Shown here: one piece after another, positions 6,459 to 12,090 of the stretch | Position numbering within the stretch: position 1 is the stretch's first letter | How the letters are laid out: every line of letters starts with the position of its first letter | Assembly: GCF_000613185.1 (NCBI RefSeq) | Contig: NZ_CCBB010000004.1 | Coordinates: 1 to 27,200 of the forward strand | Direction: 5' to 3' | Source: Mycolicibacterium cosmeticum | Lineage (GTDB): Bacteria; Actinomycetota; Actinomycetes; Mycobacteriales; Mycobacteriaceae | Length of the DNA stretch: 27,200 nt | Made by a program: the position numbers and the translations under genes | The notes under the pieces: model-generated | The model's database searches: none | What the model saw: only the letters and a program-made list of their open reading frames with translations | What the model was told of the DNA's origin: nothing

Positions 6459-6525
6459 CAGATGCGGTCGGCTCGTCCGGCTGTTCGTGAAGAAGCCTCC
6501 CTCTCCGAGGGGGGCTTCCTTGTTT
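6459..6525 (+). ncRNA. Candidate small structured RNA upstream of the Abi gene
   Basis: A transcript starting near 6459 would fold GTCGG/CCGGC (stem near 6467-6481) and then a 10-bp terminator stem at 6492-6518, ending in CTTGTTTGTCT. This gives an RNA of about 65 nt with its own promoter, ending before the GTG of the Abi gene at 6546. Abi_2/AbiF-type genes are known to be accompanied by a conserved upstream RNA, the abiF RNA motif, and the position here matches. I have not been able to compare it with the published consensus structure. Confidence 0.5.
6492..6525 (+). terminator. Intrinsic terminator between promoter and Abi start
   Basis: GAAGCCTCCC (6492-6501) pairs with GGGGGGCTTC (6509-6518) with one G-U pair and a 7-nt loop, followed by CTTGTTTGTC. 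It would end a short RNA and leave read-through to express the gene at 6546. Confidence 0.7.
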
Positions 6526-6545
6526 GTCTGGCACAGTAACCAGTT

Positions 6546-7316
6546 GTGTCGGTGAATCCTGCGGAGATCTTCAAGAGCCTGCACCCCTCACGGCTGGCGC
6601 ATTATCGGTCGCTTTCTGGCGGTCAAGACGCTGATGCTTTGGCGCTATATGAGTGGAACATTGAGGTCGCCGCAGCTCTGCAGGACCCGTTGGGAATCGC
6701 CGAGGTAGCAGTGCGGCATGCCATCGACGTGCAGCTGTGCACGTGGTCGCAGCAGCATGTGGGTTCGCCTGAATGGATCAATCATGTTGCCGGGATTCCG
6801 TACCTGTCGGGACCGAACGTGTTCAGCACGACTCGCCATAACCTCTACAAGGCGGCTGACCAGTCCCGCCGGGCTCGGCCGGCCAACCATCCCCGTCACG
6901 GCGGTGCGATCACTCACGACGATCTGGTTGCGCACGTTATGTTCGGTACCTGGGCGAACCTACTGCCGGAGAAGTTCAACGCGGCGTGGTTGGACCCTAA
7001 TGGCCACCCCGTGCAAAACCAGGTGAACCTCCAAGCTCGGCGAGACCTGTGGCGTAACTGTCTGCAGGGGGGATTTCCGCACGTACAGCGCGACCCGCGC
7101 GGGTACGGCACCGGCAATAAGGTTCGCGATTTGCGGAAACTGAGAAACCGGGTGTCACACATGGACTCGCTGCTCTACGTCGATGTCCGTCATCAGCACG
7201 ACCGGGTTCTACTACCGCTGTTGAACTCAATTAGCCACAACCTGCGAGATTGGGTCGCGGGACGAAGCAAGGTACACACAGTGTTGGCGCAGCGGCCGGC
7301 CGCCGGTGCACCATGA
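6546..7316 (+). CDS. Abi-family protein with HEPN motif (256 aa)
   Basis: The N-terminal part (HPSRLAHYRSLSGG, then DALALYEWNIEVAAAL and EVAVRHAID, about residues 13-60) and the block VMFGTWANLLPEKF (131-144) are typical of Abi_2/AbiD-AbiF-type abortive infection proteins. LRNRVSH (R200 to H205) is an Rx4H motif of HEPN ribonucleases, near the C-terminus as in the family. Such proteins are thought to cut RNA and stop growth on phage infection. GTG 6546 is the best start and no ATG is available nearby. The gene has an upstream structured leader and is bracketed by partition-type repeats (6324-6363 and 7315-7447), so it is part of the same plasmid maintenance region. The defence role is inferred from the family. 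Confidence 0.8.
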   Translation: MSVNPAEIFKSLHPSRLAHYRSLSGGQDADALALYEWNIEVAAALQDPLGIAEVAVRHAIDVQLCTWSQQHVGSPEWINHVAGIPYLSGPNVFSTTRHNLYKAADQSRRARPANHPRHGGAITHDDLVAHVMFGTWANLLPEKFNAAWLDPNGHPVQNQVNLQARRDLWRNCLQGGFPHVQRDPRGYGTGNKVRDLRKLRNRVSHMDSLLYVDVRHQHDRVLLPLLNSISHNLRDWVAGRSKVHTVLAQRPAAGAP

Positions 7317-7352
7317 CGTATAGGCGGCTTTACGTCATAACGTAATTACGTT
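7315..7352. promoter_or_regulatory. Partition-site cluster C: ACGT-core repeats after the abi gene
   Basis: GACGTA (7315-7320) overlaps the Abi stop codon; TTTACGTC (7329-7336) and the 14-bp perfect palindrome AACGTAATTACGTT (7339-7352) follow. They match the motif before parA. Confidence 0.7.
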
Positions 7353-7413
7353 TATACGTTTGGACTGGCCAGGGCGCCCGCCGAGCTGACGTTCCGAGCT
7401 AGCACGTGTTCGC

Positions 7414-7447
7414 AAAACGTAATGACGTATATACGTCATTACGTTTT
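7414..7447. promoter_or_regulatory. Partition-site cluster D: 34-bp perfect palindrome
   Basis: The 34 bases are a perfect palindrome centred between 7430 and 7431. The left half is AAAACGTAATGACGTAT, and the units ACGTAAT/GACGTAT/TACGTC are those of clusters A-C. It lies just downstream (minus strand) of the ImmA-type gene ending at 7461, so it may also act as a transcription stop for both convergent units. Confidence 0.85.
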
Positions 7448-7460
7448 TAAACCCTGCCGC

Positions 7461-8342
7461 TCATTCGTGAGCCAGTCGAACACGGATAGGACGCAGGAGA
7501 CGCCGGCGCTCGGACTTGACCCAGAGCATCATGATCTCCGCGTAGCCGGTGTTCATCGTCTCCACTCGGACGTTGACCCGAACGCCCGCCAGATCAACCA
7601 TGGGCACCTCACCGAGCCCGTGCTCGATCGCCGCCAGGAAGGGGTAGGCCGAGGGGTGCAGGCGTCGCGGGTATCGCGTGTTTCCGAAGCGCTCCACCCA
7701 CTTCGGGGAGCGAGGTGTTTCCTGACGGTCGTAGCTGCCGTCGCTGTTGGGCATCTTGCTCAGGCACAGGACATGGACGGCGTCCTGGTGCGTTTCGGCG
7801 TAGCGCCGAAACGCCGCCCGAAGAGACGATCCGTAGCGTTGGGCGAGGTGGGTCACGCTGGCGACGCCGATCTCCAAGCTTCTGGCGTCGTTGGTGAATC
7901 CATGTCGCTGAAACAGCAGCTCAGCGGCACCCTGATTGGCTTCCTGCTCGAAGAGTCGGTTGGTTGAAGGACTTAACGTCTCTTCGTTGTCGGTGTGGAC
8001 GAGCTGCTGCTGCCAGGGCAGCAGGTCGTGGGTGACTTCATGGAGTTTGACGAAGTTCTTGCGTACCTCGTGGGTGACCAGCTCGCTGACGTGAACTGTG
8101 CGCTCACGACGGTCCAGCGCGCCGCGCAGGCCCCGGAATCCGCGGCGAACGAGATCGCGCACCGCCTTGGGCATCGTGGCGAGCACCCCTTCGTCGAGGG
8201 TGAAGTCATCGGCCTCCAGAAGGCCGCGCGCCGACACGATGTCGTCCACCGGCGTGGGGTACCGGCCGTAGGCATCAGCGGCCTTGAGCAGCGCGTGAGT
8301 GCGTTGCTCGATGTCCTGGGCGCTGTCAAGGTCCTCAAGCAT
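7461..8342 (-). CDS. ImmA/IrrE-type metallopeptidase (293 aa)
   Basis: HEVTH (residues 101-105) within KNFVKLHEVTHDLLPWQ is the zinc-binding HExxH motif, and EQEANQGAAELLF (132-144) supplies the third ligand and the conserved ExEAN helix of the ImmA/IrrE (DUF955) family. These enzymes cleave or inactivate their partner XRE repressor in response to stress, derepressing a regulon; in ICEBs1 the pair controls transfer. The ATG overlaps the end of the upstream XRE gene by 8 nt (ATGCTTGA), so the two are coupled. The C-terminal 130 residues are longer than in short ImmA proteins and are not recognised. Confidence 0.88.
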   Translation of the reverse strand: MLEDLDSAQDIEQRTHALLKAADAYGRYPTPVDDIVSARGLLEADDFTLDEGVLATMPKAVRDLVRRGFRGLRGALDRRERTVHVSELVTHEVRKNFVKLHEVTHDLLPWQQQLVHTDNEETLSPSTNRLFEQEANQGAAELLFQRHGFTNDARSLEIGVASVTHLAQRYGSSLRAAFRRYAETHQDAVHVLCLSKMPNSDGSYDRQETPRSPKWVERFGNTRYPRRLHPSAYPFLAAIEHGLGEVPMVDLAGVRVNVRVETMNTGYAEIMMLWVKSERRRLLRPIRVRLAHE

Positions 8343-8691
8343 TTCGCTGCCGCTGCTTGTGTCGTAAGAGCTGGAGGTACGTGGTGAGGGCTTCCGCCTC
8401 CTCCGCGGTGAGTCCCTCGGAACTCAGCGCGTGGGCCAGGGTGTTGCCGTGCGTCGTGCCACCTGGCACGACGTATCCGGCGCGACGCATCAGTTCGAGA
8501 TAGTCCGCGCCCAGCGTTTCGGCCAGACCGTAGAGCACCTTCGGCGATGGGCTCTTGACCTCGCCGCGTTCGAGTTTCTGCAGGTAGGCGGTACTGATCC
8601 CGGACGGCTCGGCCACGGCTTTCAACGTCTTCCCCGAGAACTCGCGAAGCTCGCGCAGGGTGGGGCCGAGGGAAGCGTTGTCGGTGGTCAT
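8335..8691 (-). CDS. XRE-family repressor paired with the ImmA-type peptidase (118 aa)
   Basis: From ATG 8691 (MTTDNASLGPTLRELREF) residues 8-60 form a Cro/CI helix-turn-helix (LKAVAEPSGISTAYLQKLERGEVKSPSPKVLYGLAETL). A short C-terminal helical tail follows. The longer frame to 8820 has no supporting ribosome site and crosses the divergent promoter, so I do not use it. It diverges from the 67-aa gene at 8813 and most likely represses itself and that gene. Confidence 0.88.
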   Translation of the reverse strand: MTTDNASLGPTLRELREFSGKTLKAVAEPSGISTAYLQKLERGEVKSPSPKVLYGLAETLGADYLELMRRAGYVVPGGTTHGNTLAHALSSEGLTAEEAEALTTYLQLLRHKQRQRNA

Positions 8692-8701
8692 AGCACCATC
8701 G

Positions 8702-8812
8702 TAGGCGGCTTTACACGATAGTAGAAACATCTGATACACTAAAGTAGAAAGGCATTTACCAAAGTGTTCGGCTCCACTCCACGGGCCGGACGCACGAGAA
8801 AGGACATCGTCA
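8702..8812. promoter_or_regulatory. Divergent promoter region of the XRE/ImmA locus
   Basis: AGTAGAAA occurs at 8720-8727 and 8743-8750, 23 bp apart, within an A+T-rich block that also has TTTACA (8710) and TACACT (8735). These are probable XRE sites and promoter elements for both directions. Confidence 0.55.
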
Positions 8813-9016
8813 ATGGCCAAGGGACATCACCGCAGCGCGGCCACCGGTCGCTACGTCAAGGCGTCCACCGCGGCGCGCAACCCCAGGACCACGGTCACCG
8901 AACGGGGCGCCAACCACAGCAGTGGGACCCATCACCGCAGCGCCATCACCGGCAAGTTCGTGAAGGCCTCCACCGCTGCACGGCACCCCAACACCACGGT
9001 CACCGAACGCGGCTGA
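8813..9016 (+). CDS. Basic protein with internal duplication (67 aa)
   Basis: Residues 5-32 (HHRSAATGRYVKASTAARNP and TTVTERG) and residues 40-67 are the same 28-residue unit with 23 identities, joined by ANHSSGT. The protein is rich in H, K, R, S and T and lacks hydrophobic or catalytic motifs. The unit resembles small basic proteins common in actinobacterial genomes and phages; nucleic-acid binding is plausible but unproven. ATG 8813 has AAAGGAC upstream. It is the first gene of a plus-strand unit with the zinc-ribbon gene and is probably under the XRE repressor. Confidence 0.8.
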   Translation: MAKGHHRSAATGRYVKASTAARNPRTTVTERGANHSSGTHHRSAITGKFVKASTAARHPNTTVTERG

Positions 9017-9116
9017 CCGCTTCTCCGAGCGGCGGGGATCTCCGGTCCTCGATGTACCGCCCCGCCGCTCGGATTGCTCTCCACCACGCAGAACCTTCAA
9101 GGAAAGTGAGGCCACC

Positions 9117-9236
9117 ATGGCCGTGTCCGTCCCCACCATCACCTGCCCGTACTGCCAATTCACCTTCGTGAACGTCCGGGTCACCAAGCACGGACTCATC
9201 CGCTGCGGCAACTGCGGCAAGACGATGAAAATCTGA
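9117..9236 (+). CDS. Zinc-ribbon microprotein (39 aa)
   Basis: MAVSVPTITCPYCQFTFVNV followed by RCGNCGK gives C10-x2-C13 and C30-x2-C33, one complete zinc ribbon in 39 residues. It ends at TGA 9234-9236. The ATG is preceded by AAGGAAAGTGAGG and lies 100 bp after the duplicated basic protein, in the same direction. Such tiny zinc ribbons often bind nucleic acids or a protein partner. It could pair with the 67-aa protein, which is also predicted to be basic. Confidence 0.75.
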   Translation: MAVSVPTITCPYCQFTFVNVRVTKHGLIRCGNCGKTMKI

Positions 9237-9263
9237 CTCCAACAATATGATTGGCTGGCGCAT

Positions 9264-9833
9264 CTAGACCTCCAGCTGCGATAGATACCGGTAGGCCGTG
9301 GCGCGACTAATGCCGAACGCCTTCGCAAGCTCGGGAACGGGCTCACCGGTCGCCGCCAACCTACGCAACTGCTTCTGGCGCTCCGCGGTCAGCTTCGCCG
9401 GCTTCGTGGCCGGCAGTTGACGGGCACGCCGAGACTCACGTGAGGCGGCTCGTCGCTCGCGGCCGAGTTCCAATTCGAGTTCAGCCAAGGTCGCCATGAT
9501 GGCGGCCACCGCCCGACCGGTGGGCGTGCCGGTATCCACCCCTTCGCGTAAGGCGCGCACCAGAATTCGACGCTCACCCAGATCCGCAATGGTCCGGGTG
9601 ACTTCAGCGACCGATCGGCCCAACCGATCGATGGCCGTGACCACCACCGTGTCACCTTCGCGCGCGTAGTGCAGCAGCGCCGCCAAGCCCGGCCTCCCCA
9701 CGTTCACCGCACCGGACAGCTTGTCGGTGAACACATGGCCGGACTCGACGCCCTCAGCGGCCAGCGCCGCGAGCTGTACATCGAGGTCCTGACCCAGCGT
9801 GCTCACCCGCGCGTACCCAAGGATCGCCGTCAC
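9264..9833 (-). CDS. Serine recombinase (resolvase/invertase family, 189 aa)
   Basis: YARVSTLGQD places the catalytic serine at residue 11. DRLGRSVAEV and the long helix E (GRAVAAIMATLAELELELGRE) follow, and residues about 150-189 form a C-terminal HTH (VPELAKAFGISRATAYRYL). The length is right for a Tn3-resolvase or DNA-invertase type enzyme. It starts at GTG 9833. The region just upstream (9841-9975) has repeated TGAGAC and GTCTC elements, a probable res site, so the enzyme most likely resolves plasmid dimers. No transposase is present, which argues against an intact transposon. Confidence 0.92.
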   Translation of the reverse strand: MTAILGYARVSTLGQDLDVQLAALAAEGVESGHVFTDKLSGAVNVGRPGLAALLHYAREGDTVVVTAIDRLGRSVAEVTRTIADLGERRILVRALREGVDTGTPTGRAVAAIMATLAELELELGRERRAASRESRRARQLPATKPAKLTAERQKQLRRLAATGEPVPELAKAFGISRATAYRYLSQLEV

Positions 9834-9840
9834 ACCCTCA

Positions 9841-9975
9841 CCGTCTCATCAACCTCCGACATCGAGGATCTGAGACACGCGGTGTGAGACGGGATATGAG
9901 ACTGCGCCACCTGGAGTGATGCCAAGGGGGGAGTGGCCCCCTCATGCTGTCTCGTTTCTCTAGATGTGAGACGAG
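9841..9975. other. Probable res site of the resolvase
   Basis: TGAGAC occurs at 9871, 9885, 9897 and 9967, with inverted GTCTC at 9843 and 9949. This resembles the multiple inverted subsites of a res site beside a resolvase gene. A G-rich hairpin (9925-9942) lies between the last elements. Confidence 0.6.
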
Positions 9976-10026
9976 CGCGCACAACTCAGGTCTTCTGGTT
10001 GGCCGGGTTCGGGTCGGTAACGTTTA

Positions 10027-10036
10027 CCGATATCGG
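10027..10036. promoter_or_regulatory. CCGATATCGG operator ahead of the permease
   Basis: A 10-bp palindrome flanked by CGGTAA-CGT-TTACCG (10015-10029). The same CCGATATCGG lies before the PadR gene at 11722-11731, which suggests common control by PadR. Confidence 0.55.
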
Positions 10037-10080
10037 ATACCGTTACGGCTGTCGGTGGACCCACGCGGACGAAGAGGGCA

Positions 10081-11358
10081 ATGATGAGGACTCAGTCACC
10101 GGGTGAGCAGCCGGGCCTGCAGCGTCGGCTGAGCGTTTCTGATGCGGTAGTGATCGGCCTGGGGTCGATGATCGGTGCTGGCATCTTCGCAGCGCTGGGG
10201 CCCGCCGCCGCGGCGGCGGGGTCGGGGCTGCTTGTGGGCTTGGCGGTGGCTGCGGTGGTGGCCTACTGCAACGCGACATCCTCGGCGCGGTTGGCTGCTC
10301 AATATCCGCAGTCGGGCGGTACGTATGTATACGGGCGCGAACGGTTGGGCGCGTTCTGGGGGTATCTGGCGGGCTGGTCGTTTGTGGTCGGTAAGACCGC
10401 CTCGTGTGCGGCGATGGCATTGACCGTCGGCGCCTACGTCTGGCCCGCGTACGCGAACGCGGTCGCGGCCGCCGCGGTGGTCGCGTTAACGGCGGTGAAC
10501 TATCGCGGTGTGCAGAAGTCGGCGCTGCTGACCCGGGTGATCGTGGCCATTGTCCTAGCTGTGTTGGCGTTGGTGGTCGTCGTCAGCCTGTCCTCCGGGC
10601 AGGCGGACACCGGCCGTCTGGAGATCGGCACGGACATCACGGTGGGTGGGGTGTTGCAGGCGGGTGGGCTGTTGTTCTTCGCCTTCGCCGGCTACGCCCG
10701 AATCGCCACACTGGGCGAGGAGGTCCGCGACCCGGCTCGCACCATTCCTCGGGCGATCCCGCTGGCGCTGGGAATCACCCTGGTCGTCTACACCGTGGTG
10801 GCGGTCGCGGCGCTGGCGGTGCTGGGCGCTGATCGGCTGGGCTCCGCAAGTGCCCCCCTGGCCGATACGGTCCGCGCTGCCGGTGCGGGATGGCTGGTCC
10901 CTGTGGTTCAGATCGGTGCGGCGGTCGCCGCGTTGGGGTCGCTGCTGGCCCTGGTGCTGGGGGTGTCTCGCACGACTTTGGCGATGGCCCGCGATCGTCA
11001 CCTGCCCAATGCCTTGGCAGCGGTGCACCCACGGTTTAAGACTCCGCACCGCGCCGAACTGGCGGTGGCTGCGGTGGTGATTGTCGTTGCCACCACCGCC
11101 GATGTGCGTGGCGCAATAGGCTTTTCGTCGTTCGGCGTGCTGCTGTACTACGCGATTGCCAACGCCTCAGCGTGGACGTTAACCCCCGCACAAGGCCGTC
11201 CACAGCGGATTGTGCCGGTGATTGGGGTGGCCGGGTGCGCAGTACTCGCATTCGCGCTGCCGCTTACGTCGGTTATAGCCGGGGTGGTGGTCATCGCCAT
11301 CGGTGCTCTGCTCTACGGTTTGCGCCGCACCCGCGCCGGTCGTGCCGCAGCACGATGA
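10081..11358 (+). CDS. APC-superfamily amino acid permease (425 aa)
   Basis: The protein has about 12 predicted membrane helices and, near residues 25-40, the signature GLGSMIGAGIFAALGP of amino acid-polyamine-organocation permeases, which move amino acids or amines by proton or antiport coupling. Residues 60-95 (YCNATSSARLAAQYPQSGGTYVYG) carry the conserved SGG/Y region of helix 3. It starts at ATG 10081, with GAGGG a few bases upstream and a second ATG next to it. Substrate cannot be read from the sequence. It is convergent with the PadR gene (36 bp apart) and shares the CCGATATCGG motif with it. Confidence 0.92.
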   Translation: MMRTQSPGEQPGLQRRLSVSDAVVIGLGSMIGAGIFAALGPAAAAAGSGLLVGLAVAAVVAYCNATSSARLAAQYPQSGGTYVYGRERLGAFWGYLAGWSFVVGKTASCAAMALTVGAYVWPAYANAVAAAAVVALTAVNYRGVQKSALLTRVIVAIVLAVLALVVVVSLSSGQADTGRLEIGTDITVGGVLQAGGLLFFAFAGYARIATLGEEVRDPARTIPRAIPLALGITLVVYTVVAVAALAVLGADRLGSASAPLADTVRAAGAGWLVPVVQIGAAVAALGSLLALVLGVSRTTLAMARDRHLPNALAAVHPRFKTPHRAELAVAAVVIVVATTADVRGAIGFSSFGVLLYYAIANASAWTLTPAQGRPQRIVPVIGVAGCAVLAFALPLTSVIAGVVVIAIGALLYGLRRTRAGRAAAR

Positions 11359-11394
11359 ATGGCACAGCAAGATCACTGCCGCAAAGCCGGGCTA

Positions 11395-11694
11395 TTACTC
11401 GCCGAGAACCTCACGCGCTAACTCCGCCAACGCTTTTCGATCCTCGTCGAGTGCGTGCTGGCCGGCCTCGGTGGCGCGATACACCCGCCGGGTGCGGCCC
11501 TGTACAACGCGCTGCTCCGAGATCAACAGCCCGTCAGCTTCCAGCCGATGCAGCGTCGGATACAGGGTGCCGGGACTGATGTCGTAGCCGTGGCGCGCGA
11601 GCTCCTCGGTGAGCCAGGCTCCGTGGATCTCCTCCAGGGCGGCGTGATGCAGAATGTGCAGCCGCACGGCGCCGCGCTGAAACTCCCGCACCAC
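11395..11694 (-). CDS. PadR-family transcriptional regulator (99 aa)
   Basis: The sequence (REFQRGAVRLHILHHAALEE, then PGTLYPTLHRLEADGLLISEQ and GRTRRVYRATEAGQHAL) is a PadR winged helix with the characteristic SPGTLYPTLHRLE recognition helix; it has only a short C-terminal helix, as in PadR-s1 members. GTG 11694 is preceded by AAGGGCGTGAG. PadR proteins are often ligand-responsive repressors of nearby transporters; the CCGATATCGG upstream and the permease to its left support this. Confidence 0.9.
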   Translation of the reverse strand: MVREFQRGAVRLHILHHAALEEIHGAWLTEELARHGYDISPGTLYPTLHRLEADGLLISEQRVVQGRTRRVYRATEAGQHALDEDRKALAELAREVLGE

Positions 11695-11721
11695 CTCACG
11701 CCCTTCATCGCAGTGACGAAC

Positions 11722-11731
11722 CCGATATCGG
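11722..11731. promoter_or_regulatory. CCGATATCGG operator ahead of the PadR gene
   Basis: Ten-bp palindrome identical to the one at 10027-10036 and 28 bp before the PadR start on the minus strand. Likely autoregulatory site. Confidence 0.55.
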
Positions 11732-11829
11732 CATTCGATGTTACCGCTGCTCGGCAGCTCCGAGGGGTGACGGCGAGCGGCCGAGGAGGTCCCACCGACC
11801 GACGAGCACGTAGATCACGGTGGCAGCAT

Positions 11830-12090
11830 CTGAGCGGCTTCGACCAGAGCTAGCCGGGCGTACTTCGTCGAGTCAGGCGACGACCCGACCCGACATCGGG
11901 TGGCGGTGTGGCGGGAGCTGCGGCGGGCCGGAGCGGTCCTGCTGGGCCAGGGCGTGTGGGTACCCGGCGCGCCGGTGTTCGCCGATCCGATCGCCCGCAC
12001 CGTGGAGCTGGCCAAGCGCGGTAAGGGCGAGGTGACCGTGTTGACCGCCGCGGGACGCACCGAACCGGACGCCGGGTTTCGCAGACCTGT
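11830..12090 (+). pseudogene. Truncated ChrB-like chromate-resistance fragment
   Basis: A plus-strand frame contains TRHRVAVWRELRRAGAV, then GQGVWVPGAPVFADPIARTV and ELAKRGKGEVTVLTAAGR. This matches the N-terminal domain of ChrB, a regulator linked to chromate resistance. Normally a W-rich start (LLL-Y-LPAEPSRHRV) precedes it and about 150 residues follow; here the frame instead begins after a stop at about 11829 and runs into sequence that is antisense to the MmpL gene. The gene is broken at both ends, so this is a remnant, probably from a rearrangement that brought in the MmpL block. Confidence 0.65.

Noticed and set aside
8722..8812. N-terminal extension of the XRE gene to 8820
   Set aside because: It crosses the divergent promoter with its AGTAGAAA repeats, and the HTH fold begins at 8691.
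9264..9975. Transposon carrying the resolvase
   Set aside because: No transposase gene and no terminal inverted repeats were seen, so a plasmid-borne resolvase with res site is the simpler reading.
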